64,000 nt of DNA from Halorubrum sp. Atlit-26R (GTDB lineage: Archaea > Halobacteriota > Halobacteria > Halobacteriales > Haloferacaceae). A model generated the notes under the pieces. That model did no database searches. It saw only the letters and a program-made list of their open reading frames with translations, and was not told where the DNA came from. Of the stretch, positions 16,773 to 25,821 are shown one piece after another. Each line of letters begins with the position of its first letter. Position 1 is the stretch's first letter. Location: positions 1 to 64,000 of the forward strand of contig NZ_QPLT01000003.1 in NCBI RefSeq assembly GCF_003666015.1, read 5' to 3'. The position numbers were made by a program, and so were the translations under genes.

Positions 16773-17133
16773 GTAGTTATCGGCGGATCGACGGCAGACG
16801 ATTCCAAAGTCTCAGTCGCTCCTTTATAAGTGGTTGCTAGCTGATCGCCGGCCAACACCGCCAAAGCCCCAGTCGCGAGGGCGGCGCACGCTCGCTGCGC
16901 GCCTCACTCGGTCGCTATCGCTCCCTCGTTCGTGCTTACGTCGCCTGCGCCGCCCTCGCGACTGCCCCTTTGAGTCCCGCCCCGCCCAGCACAGCAACCG
17001 CGCCTCACACCTCCCCAGCCTCGTCGGTCGCCGTCGCTTCGCTCGGCGACCGACTCCCTCGCGCGTGCTGACTCGCGGCCGCCGAGGGCGGCCGCTCGCA
17101 GGCACGCGCCACCGCGGTTGTTTATAAGCGTCG
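16766..17133 (-). repeat. Structured repeat copy B (head on the right)
   Basis: The tail comes first: TTTTATAAG overlapping the aminotransferase stop, then TTTATAAG at 16823-16830, each followed by a CCAAAG-type box (about 16804 and 16861). Hairpin 3 is a perfect 18-bp stem (16870-16887 with 16947-16964) flanked by CAAAG and CTTTG. The conserved CCTTTGAGTCCCGCCCCGC and CACACCTCCCCAGCCTCG boxes follow. Hairpin 2 pairs 17023-17033 with 17044-17054, and hairpin 1 pairs 17061-17083 with 17087-17109 with small mismatches. The head box GCCACCGC and a TTTATAAG (17121) end it. It fills the gap before the aldo/keto reductase gene. Confidence 0.88.
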
Positions 17134-17209
17134 TCCGGTGGGAGTCCGCTCATCACGCGACGCCGCCTCCGGAACGCCCTTGCGTTCGCCCGGGTAACGT
17201 CCGGCCGAT

Positions 17210-18196
17210 ATGAACCACCGCGAACTCGGCGAGGTCGGCGAGGTCAGCGAGGTCGGCTACGGCGCCTGGCAGATCGGCGGCGACTGGGGCGAGGTCACGG
17301 AGGACGAGGCCGTCGCGGCGGTCGAGGCCGCCCGCGACGCCGGAGTCGACTTCTTCGACACCGCCGACGTGTACGGCGACGGCCGGTCGGAGCGGATCGT
17401 CGGGGAGACCCTCGCGGACGAGATCGAGAGCGGCGACGTGACCGTCGCGACGAAGGCCGGGCGCCGACTCGACCCCCACGAGGCGGACGGCTACAACGAG
17501 GCGAACCTCCGGCGCTTCGTCGACCGCTCGCGGGAGAACCTGGGGATGGAGACGCTCGATCTGGTCCAGCTCCACTGCCCGCCGACGGACGTGTACTACC
17601 GGCCGGAGGCGTTCGACGCGCTCGAAACGCTCGAAGACGAGGGCCGGATCGCGAGCTACGGGGTGAGCGTCGAACGCGTCGAGGAGGGACTGAAGGCGAT
17701 CGAGTACCCCGGCGTCGAGACGGTCCAGATCATCTTCAACCCCTTCCGGCAGCGGCCCGCGGAACTGTTCCTCGACGAGGCCGCCGCGCGCGACGTGGGC
17801 GTGATCTGCCGCGTCCCGCTCGCCTCCGGCCTCCTCACCGGCGCGCTCTCGCGCGACGACGAGTTCCCCGAGGACGACCACCGCAACTACAACCGCGAGG
17901 GCGACGCCTTCGACGTGGGCGAGACGTTCGCGGGCGTCCCGTTCGAGGCCGGGCTCGACGCGGTCGACGCCCTCGACGAGCGCCTGCCGGACGACCGCCC
18001 GCTGCCCGAGTTCGCGCTCCGATGGATCCTCGACCACGACGCCGTCTCGACGGTGATCCCGGGCTCGACCACGCCCGAGCACGTCCGAGCGAACGCGGCC
18101 GCGAGCGAGGCGCCCCCGCTCTCCGACGCCGAGCGCGACGCCGCGAGCGACGTGTACGACGCCCACGTCCGCGAACACGTCCACCAGCGCTGGTGA
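17210..18196 (+). CDS. Aldo/keto reductase
   Basis: A 328-residue (alpha/beta)8 NADPH-dependent oxidoreductase. The catalytic tetrad is suggested by DFFDTADVYGDG (Asp, Tyr), TVATKAGRR (Lys) and DLVQLHCPP (His). The C-terminal STVIPGSTTPEHVRAN binds NADP phosphate. It belongs to the YdhF/Tas-like group that predicted carbonyl or sugar substrates; none can be assigned. It starts with MNHRELGEVGEVSEVGYGAW, 75 bp past the end of repeat copy B. Confidence 0.92.
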   Translation: MNHRELGEVGEVSEVGYGAWQIGGDWGEVTEDEAVAAVEAARDAGVDFFDTADVYGDGRSERIVGETLADEIESGDVTVATKAGRRLDPHEADGYNEANLRRFVDRSRENLGMETLDLVQLHCPPTDVYYRPEAFDALETLEDEGRIASYGVSVERVEEGLKAIEYPGVETVQIIFNPFRQRPAELFLDEAAARDVGVICRVPLASGLLTGALSRDDEFPEDDHRNYNREGDAFDVGETFAGVPFEAGLDAVDALDERLPDDRPLPEFALRWILDHDAVSTVIPGSTTPEHVRANAAASEAPPLSDAERDAASDVYDAHVREHVHQRW

Positions 18197-18261
18197 GGGA
18201 GCGGACGGCGCGCGCGGGACGGGAGCGAGACGGCGCGGCACCGAGACGCTCGCCGCCGCCC

Positions 18262-21200
18262 TCACTCGTCGAGCGCCGCCGCCAGCTTCTCGACCGGGTG
18301 CGGCGGCGTCTCGGCCCCCTCGCGGTCGCCGAGCTGCGAGCGGCAGGAGGCGCCTGGCGCCGTCACCGCGTCGCCGTCGCTGTCGTCGACCTGCCCGAAG
18401 AGGATCCGCCCGATCGCCTTCGAGAGGTCGTAGTGCTCGCTCTCGTAGCCGAACGAGCCCGCCATGCCGCAACAGGAGGAGTCGAGCGGGTCGACGCCGT
18501 AGCCGGCTCGTCGGAGGACGCCGACCGCGTGGTGGTCCTTGTTAGTCGCCTTCTGGTTACAGTGCCCGTGGTAGGTGAGCGTCTCCGCGGGCGCGTCGAA
18601 CGACAGCCGCTCGTCGGCCCGACGGGCGTCGAGGTACTCGCAGACGCCCGCCGCGGCCGCCGAGACGGCCTCGACGTCCTCGCCGTCGAGGAGGTCTACG
18701 TACTCGTCCTGGAACATCACCGCGTCCGAGGGTTCGACGAAGAGTATCGACTGCCCGTCGCGGACGCGGGGCGCGAGCGCCGCGACGTTGTCGGCCGCGC
18801 GCTCCCGGGCCGCGTCGAGGAACCCGGTCGAGAAGGCGGCGCGGCCGGAGGGGGCGAGGTCGTCGGGGACCTCGACGCGGACGTCGGCGGCCTCCAGCAC
18901 GCGCACCGCCGCCTTCCCGGCCGCCGGGTAGCTGTAGTCGGTGTACGTATCGGGGAACAGCGCGACCGTGTCGACCGCGTCGCTCGGGTCGACCGCCGGG
19001 CCGCCGCGGGCCGCGAACCACTCCTCGAAGCTCGTCGACCGGAACGTCGGCAGCGCGCGCTCCGGCGCGATCCCGGCGACCGCGTCCATCGCCGTCCGGG
19101 CCCCCGGGACCTTCGCCGCCGCGTTCGACAGCGGCGCGAGCCTGCTCCCGAGCGCCGAGAGCCGGTCGATGTCGCGGAAGAGCCGCTCGCGTAACCCCGC
19201 CCCCTCCCGCTCGTGGTGCTCGTGTTTCACCTCGGCCTTCAGCTTCGCGAGGTCGACCCCGGTCGGACAGTCGCTCTGACACCCCTTACAGCCGACGCAG
19301 AGGTCGAGCACCTCGGCCTGGAACCGCTCGGAGTGGATCTCCTCGTCGTCGAGCTCGCCGCTAATCGCGGCCCGGAGCATGTTCGCCCGCCCGCGGGTCG
19401 TCTGGATCTCCTCGCCGGAGGCGCGGTAGGTCGGGCACATCGTCCCGGAGTCGGTCTCGCGGCAGGTGCCGCAGCCGTTACACAGCTCGACGAGCTCCGA
19501 GAATCCGCCCTCGTCGGCGAAGTCCAGCGCCGTCTGCGGCTCGACCGACCGGTACGTCGGCCCGTACCGGAGGTTCTCGCGCATGTCCGTGTCGGCGGCG
19601 CTGTCTGGGTACCCCCGCTCGGCGGCGGTCTCGCCGTCGACGTAGACGACCTTCCCGGGATTCATGCGCCACTCGGGGTCGAACGCGGACTTCAGCTCCT
19701 GGAACGCCGTCCAGAGCTCCTCGCCGTACATCTTCGGGTTGAACTCGGTGCGCGCGAGCCCGTCGCCGTGCTCGCCGGAGAAGGCGCCGTGGTGCTCCAG
19801 GACGAGGTCGGTGACGTCGTCTGCGATGTCGTGCATCGTCTCGACGCCCTCGGACTCCTTCAGCGAGAGGATCGGCCGGATGTGGAGCGTCCCGACGCCG
19901 GCGTGCGCGAAGTACGCGGCCGAGGTGCCGTGGTCGTCGAGGACCTCCTCGAAGGCGGCGACGTAGTCGGCGAGCTCGCCGGGCGGCACCGACGCGTCCT
20001 CGATGAACGGGTACGGCTTCGCGTCGCCGTCCATGCTCATCAGAAGGGGGATCGCCGCCTTCCGGAGGTTCCAGAGGTCCTCCTGGGTCCCCTCGTCGTA
20101 CGCCTCGATGACGTCGAACGCGTCGCGGTCGCCGTCTCCGAGGAACTGGTCGTTCGCGTCGGCGACCGCCGCCTCGAACTCGTCGACTAACTCCGAGTCC
20201 CACTCCAGCATGAGCGCGGCCGCGGCCCGGTCGGGGATCGGCTCCGCGTACTCGGCGTACTCCGGCGACCCCGCGGCCAGCTCCACGACCGCGTCGTCCA
20301 TCAGTTCGACCGCGCTCACCGGGAGCTCCAGCGCCTCGGGGACCGCCCGCATCGCGGCGTCGAGCGAGTCGAAGGCGTACAGCGCCAGCGCGGTCTCCTC
20401 GGGGCGGGTGACGAGCGAGAGGGCGGCCTCGACGACGACGCCGAGGGTCCCCTCGGCGCCGACGAACAGCTTCGAGAGGTTGATGACCCGCTCGCCGTCG
20501 TCGTTCTCGTAGATCGCCTTGTGGAGGTTGTACCCCGAGACCGACCGCTTGAGCGTCGGGTAGCGCTCTTCGATCTCGTCTTCGTTCTCCTCGACGAGCG
20601 CGCGGACCGTCTCGTACAGCGCGGCCTCGCGCTCGCCGGCCTCCTCGCCCGCGACGATCGCCTCGTACTCGGGGGAGTCGAGGACGACCTCGCGGGTGTG
20701 GATGAGCGAGCCGTCCGCCAGCACCACCCGCAGTTCCTCGGTGTAGGCGTCGGTGATCCCGTACCGCACGGAGTGGGCGCCGGTGGAGTTGTTACCGATG
20801 CCGCCGCCGACGGTCGCGCGCGCCGAGGAGGCGGGGTCGGGCGCGAACTTCAGGCCGTCTTCGGCGAGCCGGTCGTCGAGGTCGTCCTGGACGACGCCGG
20901 GCTGGACCGTCGCGCGGCGCGCGTCGGGGTCGACCGAGAGGATCGAGTCCATGTGGCGCGAGCAGTCGAGGACGACGCAGCCGGGCCCGACGGTCTGTCC
21001 CGCGAGCGACGACCCCGCGCCGCGCGGCAACACGGGAACCCCGTGGTCGGCCGCGACCCGCATCGCCGCCCGCACGTCGTCGACCCCGTGAGGGTACACC
21101 ACGCCCGCCGGCCGGGCCTGATAGACGCTCCCGTCCGTCGCGTACAGCACCTGCGCGTACTCGTCGAACTCGACGCCGCCCGCGACCGCGTCGCGCAGGT

Positions 21201-21456
21201 CGGCCGCGAGCGACCGGTACGCCTCGACGTCCGGCCGGTCGTGGCCCAGCGCGGCGGCGGAGACGGCCGACCTCTCCGGGTCAGGCTCGGAAGCCCCGGT
21301 CGCCGTCGACCCGCCGCGCGCGGATCCCTCCGGCGCGGTCCGCGTCCCCTCCGCGGCGACCCCGCCGTCCGACGCTACCCGCCGCGCTCGGTCGCCGGAG
21401 CCGCTTTCGCGCGATTCGTCCGGGCCGCCGTCGCCGGCGAGTCCTCCTCCGTCCAT
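18262..21456 (-). CDS. FAD-binding dehydrogenase fused to an Fe-S / CCG-domain protein (D-lactate or glycolate dehydrogenase type)
   Basis: A 1064-residue fusion. Residues about 75-550 are a GlcD-like FAD oxidase with PRGAGSSLAGQTVGPGCVVL and the C-terminal FAD-oxidase cap. Residues about 615-720 carry two ferredoxin clusters (CNGCGTCRETDSGTMC and CVGCKGCQSDCPTG). The C-terminal third has the CCG domain with DSSCCGMAGSFGYE. Such enzymes oxidise D-2-hydroxyacids and pass electrons to quinone. The start MDGGGLAGDGG (21456) is preferred because GATAAAT at 21481-21487 is 25-31 nt upstream; the 21513 start would lie upstream of that box. Divergent from the flippase gene. Confidence 0.9.
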   Translation of the reverse strand: MDGGGLAGDGGPDESRESGSGDRARRVASDGGVAAEGTRTAPEGSARGGSTATGASEPDPERSAVSAAALGHDRPDVEAYRSLAADLRDAVAGGVEFDEYAQVLYATDGSVYQARPAGVVYPHGVDDVRAAMRVAADHGVPVLPRGAGSSLAGQTVGPGCVVLDCSRHMDSILSVDPDARRATVQPGVVQDDLDDRLAEDGLKFAPDPASSARATVGGGIGNNSTGAHSVRYGITDAYTEELRVVLADGSLIHTREVVLDSPEYEAIVAGEEAGEREAALYETVRALVEENEDEIEERYPTLKRSVSGYNLHKAIYENDDGERVINLSKLFVGAEGTLGVVVEAALSLVTRPEETALALYAFDSLDAAMRAVPEALELPVSAVELMDDAVVELAAGSPEYAEYAEPIPDRAAAALMLEWDSELVDEFEAAVADANDQFLGDGDRDAFDVIEAYDEGTQEDLWNLRKAAIPLLMSMDGDAKPYPFIEDASVPPGELADYVAAFEEVLDDHGTSAAYFAHAGVGTLHIRPILSLKESEGVETMHDIADDVTDLVLEHHGAFSGEHGDGLARTEFNPKMYGEELWTAFQELKSAFDPEWRMNPGKVVYVDGETAAERGYPDSAADTDMRENLRYGPTYRSVEPQTALDFADEGGFSELVELCNGCGTCRETDSGTMCPTYRASGEEIQTTRGRANMLRAAISGELDDEEIHSERFQAEVLDLCVGCKGCQSDCPTGVDLAKLKAEVKHEHHEREGAGLRERLFRDIDRLSALGSRLAPLSNAAAKVPGARTAMDAVAGIAPERALPTFRSTSFEEWFAARGGPAVDPSDAVDTVALFPDTYTDYSYPAAGKAAVRVLEAADVRVEVPDDLAPSGRAAFSTGFLDAARERAADNVAALAPRVRDGQSILFVEPSDAVMFQDEYVDLLDGEDVEAVSAAAAGVCEYLDARRADERLSFDAPAETLTYHGHCNQKATNKDHHAVGVLRRAGYGVDPLDSSCCGMAGSFGYESEHYDLSKAIGRILFGQVDDSDGDAVTAPGASCRSQLGDREGAETPPHPVEKLAAALDE

Positions 21457-21480
21457 GGGGAGAGTGGGCGGGATGAGGGT

Positions 21481-21501
21481 GATAAATCCATCGTGAACGA
21501 T
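21481..21501 (-). promoter_or_regulatory. Promoter box and palindrome between the FAD/Fe-S dehydrogenase and flippase
   Basis: GATAAAT (21481-21487, read as ATTTATC on the minus strand) is correctly spaced for the dehydrogenase. ATCGTGAACGAT (21490-21501), a 5-bp inverted repeat around GA, sits directly upstream of it, where an activator or repressor would bind. Confidence 0.4.
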
Positions 21502-21576
21502 GATTATATTCATTTAGGGCGGCCGCGAAGCGGGTCGCTTTTTCCGCGGGACCCCGACCGACCGACGGAGACGACC

Positions 21577-23208
21577 GTGGAGCACGAACGCGACGAGGAG
21601 GCGGGCGATTCGGACGCCGAGAGCCGCGAGGGCGGCGAGCGCTGCGACGGCGAGGGCGACGCCCGACCCGGCGGCGAGGGCGACGCGGGCGACGCGATCC
21701 CGGACGACGAGCGCGACGCGCTGGAGACGATCGCGCACGGCGCGGTGCTCACCTCGGGCGGTGTCGCCGGCCAGCGCGCGCTGATCGCGGCGACCGAGTT
21801 CGCGCTGACCCGCGGGCTCGGCCCGACCGCCTACGGCGTGTACGCGCTGGCGTGGCGGATCGCCCAGCTGCTGTCCAGACTCGTGACGTTCGGCAGCGTC
21901 CCAGCGATCCAGCGGTACCTCCCGGAGTACGGGGCGGACCCGGACCGACAGGGCGCGGTCGCCGGCCTCGCGTACGCGACGACGCTCGGGTTCGGGCTCG
22001 CGATCGCGGCCGGCGTCTGGCTCGCGGCGCCGGTGATAAACGCCCGCACCGTCACGGAGCCGGCGTTCGCGGGAACGATGCGCGCGTTCGGCGGACTCGT
22101 CGGCCTCCTCGGCGTCGTGATGGTCGCGTCCGCGCTCTTCCGCGCGGTCGGGTCGGCCCGCGGCGAGATCCTGTTCAACAAGCTGTTGCGCCCGGGCGTC
22201 AGGCTCGTCGGCGCGCTCGGCGCGCTGGCGCTCGGCTACTCCGTCGTCGGCGTCGCCGGCGCGATCGTCGCCGCGACCGGGGTCCTCGCGGCGGCCGCGG
22301 TCCCCCTCTCCGCGTCCGTCACCGGCGTTCGGCCGACGCTCCGGGGCGCCCGCGCGGAGGCGCGCCGCTTCTACGACCACGCCGCGCCCGTCGCGATGAG
22401 CAGCCTCGGGAAGGTGTTCCAGAACCGCGTCGACGTGCTGCTCGTCGGCGCGCTGCTGACGGCGACCGCGGCCGGCGTGTACAACGTCGTCCTCGTGGTG
22501 ATCGCGGTCGCGTGGATCCCGCTCCTCTCTTTCAACCAACTGCTCCCGCCGGTCGCCTCGGAGCTGTACGCGAACGACCGGACGGCCACGCTCAACGCGG
22601 TGTACGGCTCCGTCACGCGACAGATCGTCACCGCGGTCGTCCCGATCCTCGCCGTGCTGGCGGTGTACGGCCGCGAGATACTGGGACTGTTCGGCGCGGC
22701 GTACGTCGACGGCTACCTCCCCCTCGTCGTCTACCTCGGCGGCGTCTTCGTCGGAAGCGCGGTCGGGGCGACCGGCTGGCTCCTGATGATGACCGACCAC
22801 CAGTACGCGCGGATGGCGCTCGACTGGCTGCTCGCGGTCCTCAACGTCGGGCTGACGTACGCGTTCGTCGTCCGGTACGGGCTCGTCGGCGCCGCGCTCG
22901 GCACGTCGCTCGCGATCGCGGTCCAGAACGGGATCCAGGTCGTCCTCCTCCGGCGCTTCGAGGGGCTGTGGCCGTTCGACCGGAGCTTCCTCACCCCGCT
23001 CGCGGCGGGGGGCGCCGCCGCCGCCGCGATGTACGGCGTTCGGGCGCTCCTGACCGGCCTCCCGGCCGTCCTCGCGGGGAGCGCGGTGGGGCTCGCGGCG
23101 TACGCGGCCTCGCTCCGGCTCCTCGGCGTGGACCCGCGCGATCGCTTCGTCGCGCGGCGGCTGGCGCGGCGGTATCGGGCCGCGCTCGCGGAGCGGGTCG
23201 AGCGGTAA
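21577..23208 (+). CDS. Polysaccharide flippase (MATE/MVF superfamily, Wzx-like)
   Basis: A 543-residue membrane protein with about 12-14 helices, e.g. GQRALIAATEFALTRGLGPTAYGVYALAW, which is typical of O-antigen/oligosaccharide flippases. It probably moves lipid-linked glycans across the membrane for S-layer or archaellin glycosylation. No ATG lies before the first helix; GTG 21577 gives a short acidic cytoplasmic extension and is the best start. No glycosyltransferases are adjacent, so the glycan is unknown. Confidence 0.85.
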   Translation: MEHERDEEAGDSDAESREGGERCDGEGDARPGGEGDAGDAIPDDERDALETIAHGAVLTSGGVAGQRALIAATEFALTRGLGPTAYGVYALAWRIAQLLSRLVTFGSVPAIQRYLPEYGADPDRQGAVAGLAYATTLGFGLAIAAGVWLAAPVINARTVTEPAFAGTMRAFGGLVGLLGVVMVASALFRAVGSARGEILFNKLLRPGVRLVGALGALALGYSVVGVAGAIVAATGVLAAAAVPLSASVTGVRPTLRGARAEARRFYDHAAPVAMSSLGKVFQNRVDVLLVGALLTATAAGVYNVVLVVIAVAWIPLLSFNQLLPPVASELYANDRTATLNAVYGSVTRQIVTAVVPILAVLAVYGREILGLFGAAYVDGYLPLVVYLGGVFVGSAVGATGWLLMMTDHQYARMALDWLLAVLNVGLTYAFVVRYGLVGAALGTSLAIAVQNGIQVVLLRRFEGLWPFDRSFLTPLAAGGAAAAAMYGVRALLTGLPAVLAGSAVGLAAYAASLRLLGVDPRDRFVARRLARRYRAALAERVER

Positions 23209-23263
23209 ATCTCTCGCCGGCGGATCGCGACGATTTATGAGCGGACGGCGACGTACTGACGGT

Positions 23264-24205
23264 ATGCAAACGATCGACCGCGAGTCGGCGGGATCAACTC
23301 GCGTCGCGATCGTCGGCGGGATCCACGGCGACGAGCCCGCCGGCGTGCGGATCGTGGAACGGCTCGCGGCGGAACTCCCCTCGCTCGACCCGTCCGACGG
23401 TGGCGGGATCGACGGCGGAGCGGGCTCCGAGGGGCTCGTCCGGCTCATCCTCGCCAACGAGCCGGCGATCGAGGCCGAGACGCGCTACACCGACGCGGAC
23501 CTGAACCGGGCGTTCCCGGGCGACGCCGACAGCGAGGAGTACGAGCGGGCGCTCGCGCCGCGGCTCGCCGCCGCGCTGGAGGGGTTCGACGCCGTGCTCG
23601 CGCTCCACACCTCCCACAGCGCGCCGCCGCCGTTCGCCATCTTCAGCGACCTCACGGCGTCGGTCCGCCGCACCGTCACCGGGCTCCCCGTCGACCACGT
23701 CGTCGACGCGAGCGGGCTGCGGTCGACCACGCTCGACTCCACGATCCCGCACACCGTCTCGATCGAGGTCGGCCGACAGGGGAGCGAGGAGGCGGTCGAG
23801 TTCGGCTACGAGGCGTGTCTCGCCTTCCTTCGGGTCCACGGCGCGCTGGCGGACGAGCCGCCGACGTTCTCGGAGACGACCGTTGTGAAGGGCAGCGAGG
23901 AGGTGCCGAAGGGCGGCGGCGAGCCGCACGTCCACTTCGCGAACTTCGAGGCGATACCGGAGGGCGCGGTGTTCGCCGAGGACGACGTGTACACCCACCG
24001 CGTCGACGAGCCGGGCGTGGTCCCGATCCTCGCGAGCGAGAACGGATACGACGACATCTTCGGCATGTACGGCCGCGTCACCGGCGCGCTGAAGCCGCCG
24101 GGGGAGGGCGACCTTCGAGTGTACCCGCTCGACGAGCGTCGGGGCTCTGACGAGAGCGGGGAGAGCGGCGAGAACAGCGCGGACCGGTCGGAACGAGCGG
24201 GGTAA
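23264..24205 (+). CDS. Succinylglutamate desuccinylase / aspartoacylase family protein
   Basis: A 313-residue zinc-dependent amidohydrolase of the M14-like AstE/AspA superfamily. The zinc motif GGIHGDEPAG (HxxE) is at about residues 19-28, YTDADLNRAFPG supplies the substrate-binding Arg region, and ALHTSHS the third zinc His. The C-terminal half is a lipoyl-like beta domain usual in the group. ATG 23264 is preferred to 23237 because TTTATGA (23234-23240) is 24-30 nt upstream. Substrate unknown. Convergent with the next gene; the two stops abut. Confidence 0.88.
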   Translation: MQTIDRESAGSTRVAIVGGIHGDEPAGVRIVERLAAELPSLDPSDGGGIDGGAGSEGLVRLILANEPAIEAETRYTDADLNRAFPGDADSEEYERALAPRLAAALEGFDAVLALHTSHSAPPPFAIFSDLTASVRRTVTGLPVDHVVDASGLRSTTLDSTIPHTVSIEVGRQGSEEAVEFGYEACLAFLRVHGALADEPPTFSETTVVKGSEEVPKGGGEPHVHFANFEAIPEGAVFAEDDVYTHRVDEPGVVPILASENGYDDIFGMYGRVTGALKPPGEGDLRVYPLDERRGSDESGESGENSADRSERAG

Positions 24206-24583
24206 CTACTTCGCGGTCGGCGTGATGTCGCCGACGGCGTCCATCACCTGGACCGCCGCGCTGGCGGCGAGGCCGCGGGCGACCTCGTCGGTGTCGGACT
24301 CGGCGATGCCGGCGTCCAAGTCCTCCGGGTCGGGGGTGAAGCCGGCCGAGACGGGGTGGCCGGCCGGGGGGTTCACCGCGACGGTCGCCTGCGGGCCATC
24401 GGCGCCGACGGAGAGCTCGGAGCCGACGGCGTAGCTGTCGGGGAGATACGATTCCGTGCGCGATACGATTCCGGCGACCGCGCGCCGGAGCTGTTTTTCC
24501 TGATCCGGAGAGAGGTCGACGGCGGCGGGCGAGCCCGCGTCCGTCACACCCGGTGCCCCGGCGTACGGGTTGTTGCCGTTCAT
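24206..24583 (-). CDS. Conserved haloarchaeal protein (resembles DUF5811)
   Basis: A 125-residue soluble acidic protein starting MNGNNPYAGAPGVTDAG. It has a predicted helix SPDQEKQLRRAVAGIVSRTE, a beta segment ELSVGADGPQATVAVNPP, and a helical end ARGLAASAAVQVMDAV. From memory it matches a small haloarchaeal family annotated DUF5811; the function is unknown. It shares its strand with the arginine decarboxylase gene 91 bp upstream. Confidence 0.75.
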   Translation of the reverse strand: MNGNNPYAGAPGVTDAGSPAAVDLSPDQEKQLRRAVAGIVSRTESYLPDSYAVGSELSVGADGPQATVAVNPPAGHPVSAGFTPDPEDLDAGIAESDTDEVARGLAASAAVQVMDAVGDITPTAK

Positions 24584-24674
24584 TCGAAGCTACGTCTCGT
24601 ACGCGGAGCCGAGTCAAAAAGGCGTCGGCGGCGGCGACTGCGGGTCCGGGGCGTCGCCGGGCCGTCCGGCCCCG

Positions 24675-25220
24675 TTACAGGATCGGCTCGGACTCCCCGT
24701 ACGCGGCGATCACGACCGCTGTCGCGTACCGGTCCGGCTCGGCGGCGACCCTCTCGACGCGCGTCTCGCGGTCCGGGAGCTCCCAGTCGCGGAGGTCGCT
24801 TCCGGCGTCGAGCCCCGCCTCGATCCGCTCGCGGACGTCGTCGGGGTCCTCGCCTGTCACCTCGTAGAAGAGGCCCGGACCCGGGCCGGTCGCCCAGCCC
24901 AGTCCGGCGACCGCGTCGGGGTGGCGGCGGGGCGCGCGCTTCGACTCGGCGCCCTCGGCGCCCGAGCGCCCGCCCTCGCGGAAGTCGACCTCGTCGCCCG
25001 GCCCGATCGTCCGGCGCGCCTCGACGACGGTGAGCCGGTTGCCGGCGGGGCCCAAGTCCGGGATCTCCGACACCGCCTCGACGGTCGCCGCCGCGGGGAC
25101 GACGGAGGAGACCGCGACGAGGTTGTAGTTGTGGAGGTTCGCGTCCGCGAGCGCGGCGTCGTAGGAGGCCATCGCCGTGTCGGCGACCCCGACGCCGCCG
25201 GCGACGTGGATGGTGTTCAT
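24675..25220 (-). CDS. Pyruvoyl-dependent arginine decarboxylase
   Basis: A 181-residue proenzyme that makes agmatine from arginine, feeding polyamine synthesis and the agmatidine modification of tRNA-Ile2. The self-cleavage Ser-Ser pair is in AVSSVVPAAAT (Ser38-Ser39); cleavage would turn the second Ser into the pyruvoyl group. The C-terminal TAVVIAAYGESEPIL matches the family end. An Arg/Gly/Glu-rich insertion (about 82-102) is unusual. The length is close to the archaeal PvlArgDC norm (about 160). Confidence 0.88.
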   Translation of the reverse strand: MNTIHVAGGVGVADTAMASYDAALADANLHNYNLVAVSSVVPAAATVEAVSEIPDLGPAGNRLTVVEARRTIGPGDEVDFREGGRSGAEGAESKRAPRRHPDAVAGLGWATGPGPGLFYEVTGEDPDDVRERIEAGLDAGSDLRDWELPDRETRVERVAAEPDRYATAVVIAAYGESEPIL

Positions 25221-25299
25221 CGACGCGGGATCGGCGGCGAGCGCGGTAAGAGGTTACGAACCCGACCGCCGGCGCGGATATTATAAACTACACTTAAAA

Positions 25300-25805
25300 A
25301 TGCGGTGGCGCGTGCCGATGAGCGCCCGGAGGGCGCGAATCGCACGCGCGAGGTCGTGGGGCTTCGCCCGACTGCCAGAGGCGCGTCGCGCCTCGCTGTC
25401 ACCGGACTACGTCCGGTTTCAAGCGAGAGCTTCGCTCTCGCCCTGTCGCCGGCGCGTAGCGCCGGCTGTCACCGGGCGAAGCCCGGTTGCCCGAGGGACC
25501 GTGTCCCTCGCTGCCAGAGGCACCTTCGGTCCCTCGCTGGACGCGGCGACCGAAGCGAAGCGAGGGAGCCGCGAGGCTGGGGAGGCGTGAGGTGCGGTCG
25601 CCGTGCGGGGCGGGGCGGGACGCAAAGGGGCAGCCGCGAGGACGGTGTCCGCCGGTGAGTCGCCATCAGCCATTTATAAACGATCGGCTGGGGGCTTTGG
25701 CGGCGTTTACCGTCGATCCGTCATCGCCTATTTATAAGCGAGCGACTGGGGATTTGGCGGTGTCCGTAGCCGATCCGCCAGTACCCACTTATAAGTAAAC
25801 GACCG
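25300..25805 (+). repeat. Structured repeat copy C (longest, with a hairpin array in place of hairpin 2)
   Basis: The head box GCGGTGGCG is at 25302, with TATTATAAAC just before (25279). Hairpin 1 (25311-25355 region) is followed not by one stem but by seven or eight short hairpins with 3-nt loops (25359-25545). The conserved GAGGCTGGGGAGGCGTGAGG and CAAAGGGGCAGCC boxes follow (25572-25635). The loop of hairpin 3 is shortened compared with other copies. The tail has two modules with CTTTGG/ATTTGG and TATAAG boxes (25671-25796). Confidence 0.85.
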
Positions 25806-25821
25806 ATTCGCCCCAGTCGAC

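Noticed and set aside
20521-21576. Long N-terminal extension of the flippase frame
   Set aside because: It overlaps the dehydrogenase gene antisense; no membrane or domain pattern appears before GTG 21577.
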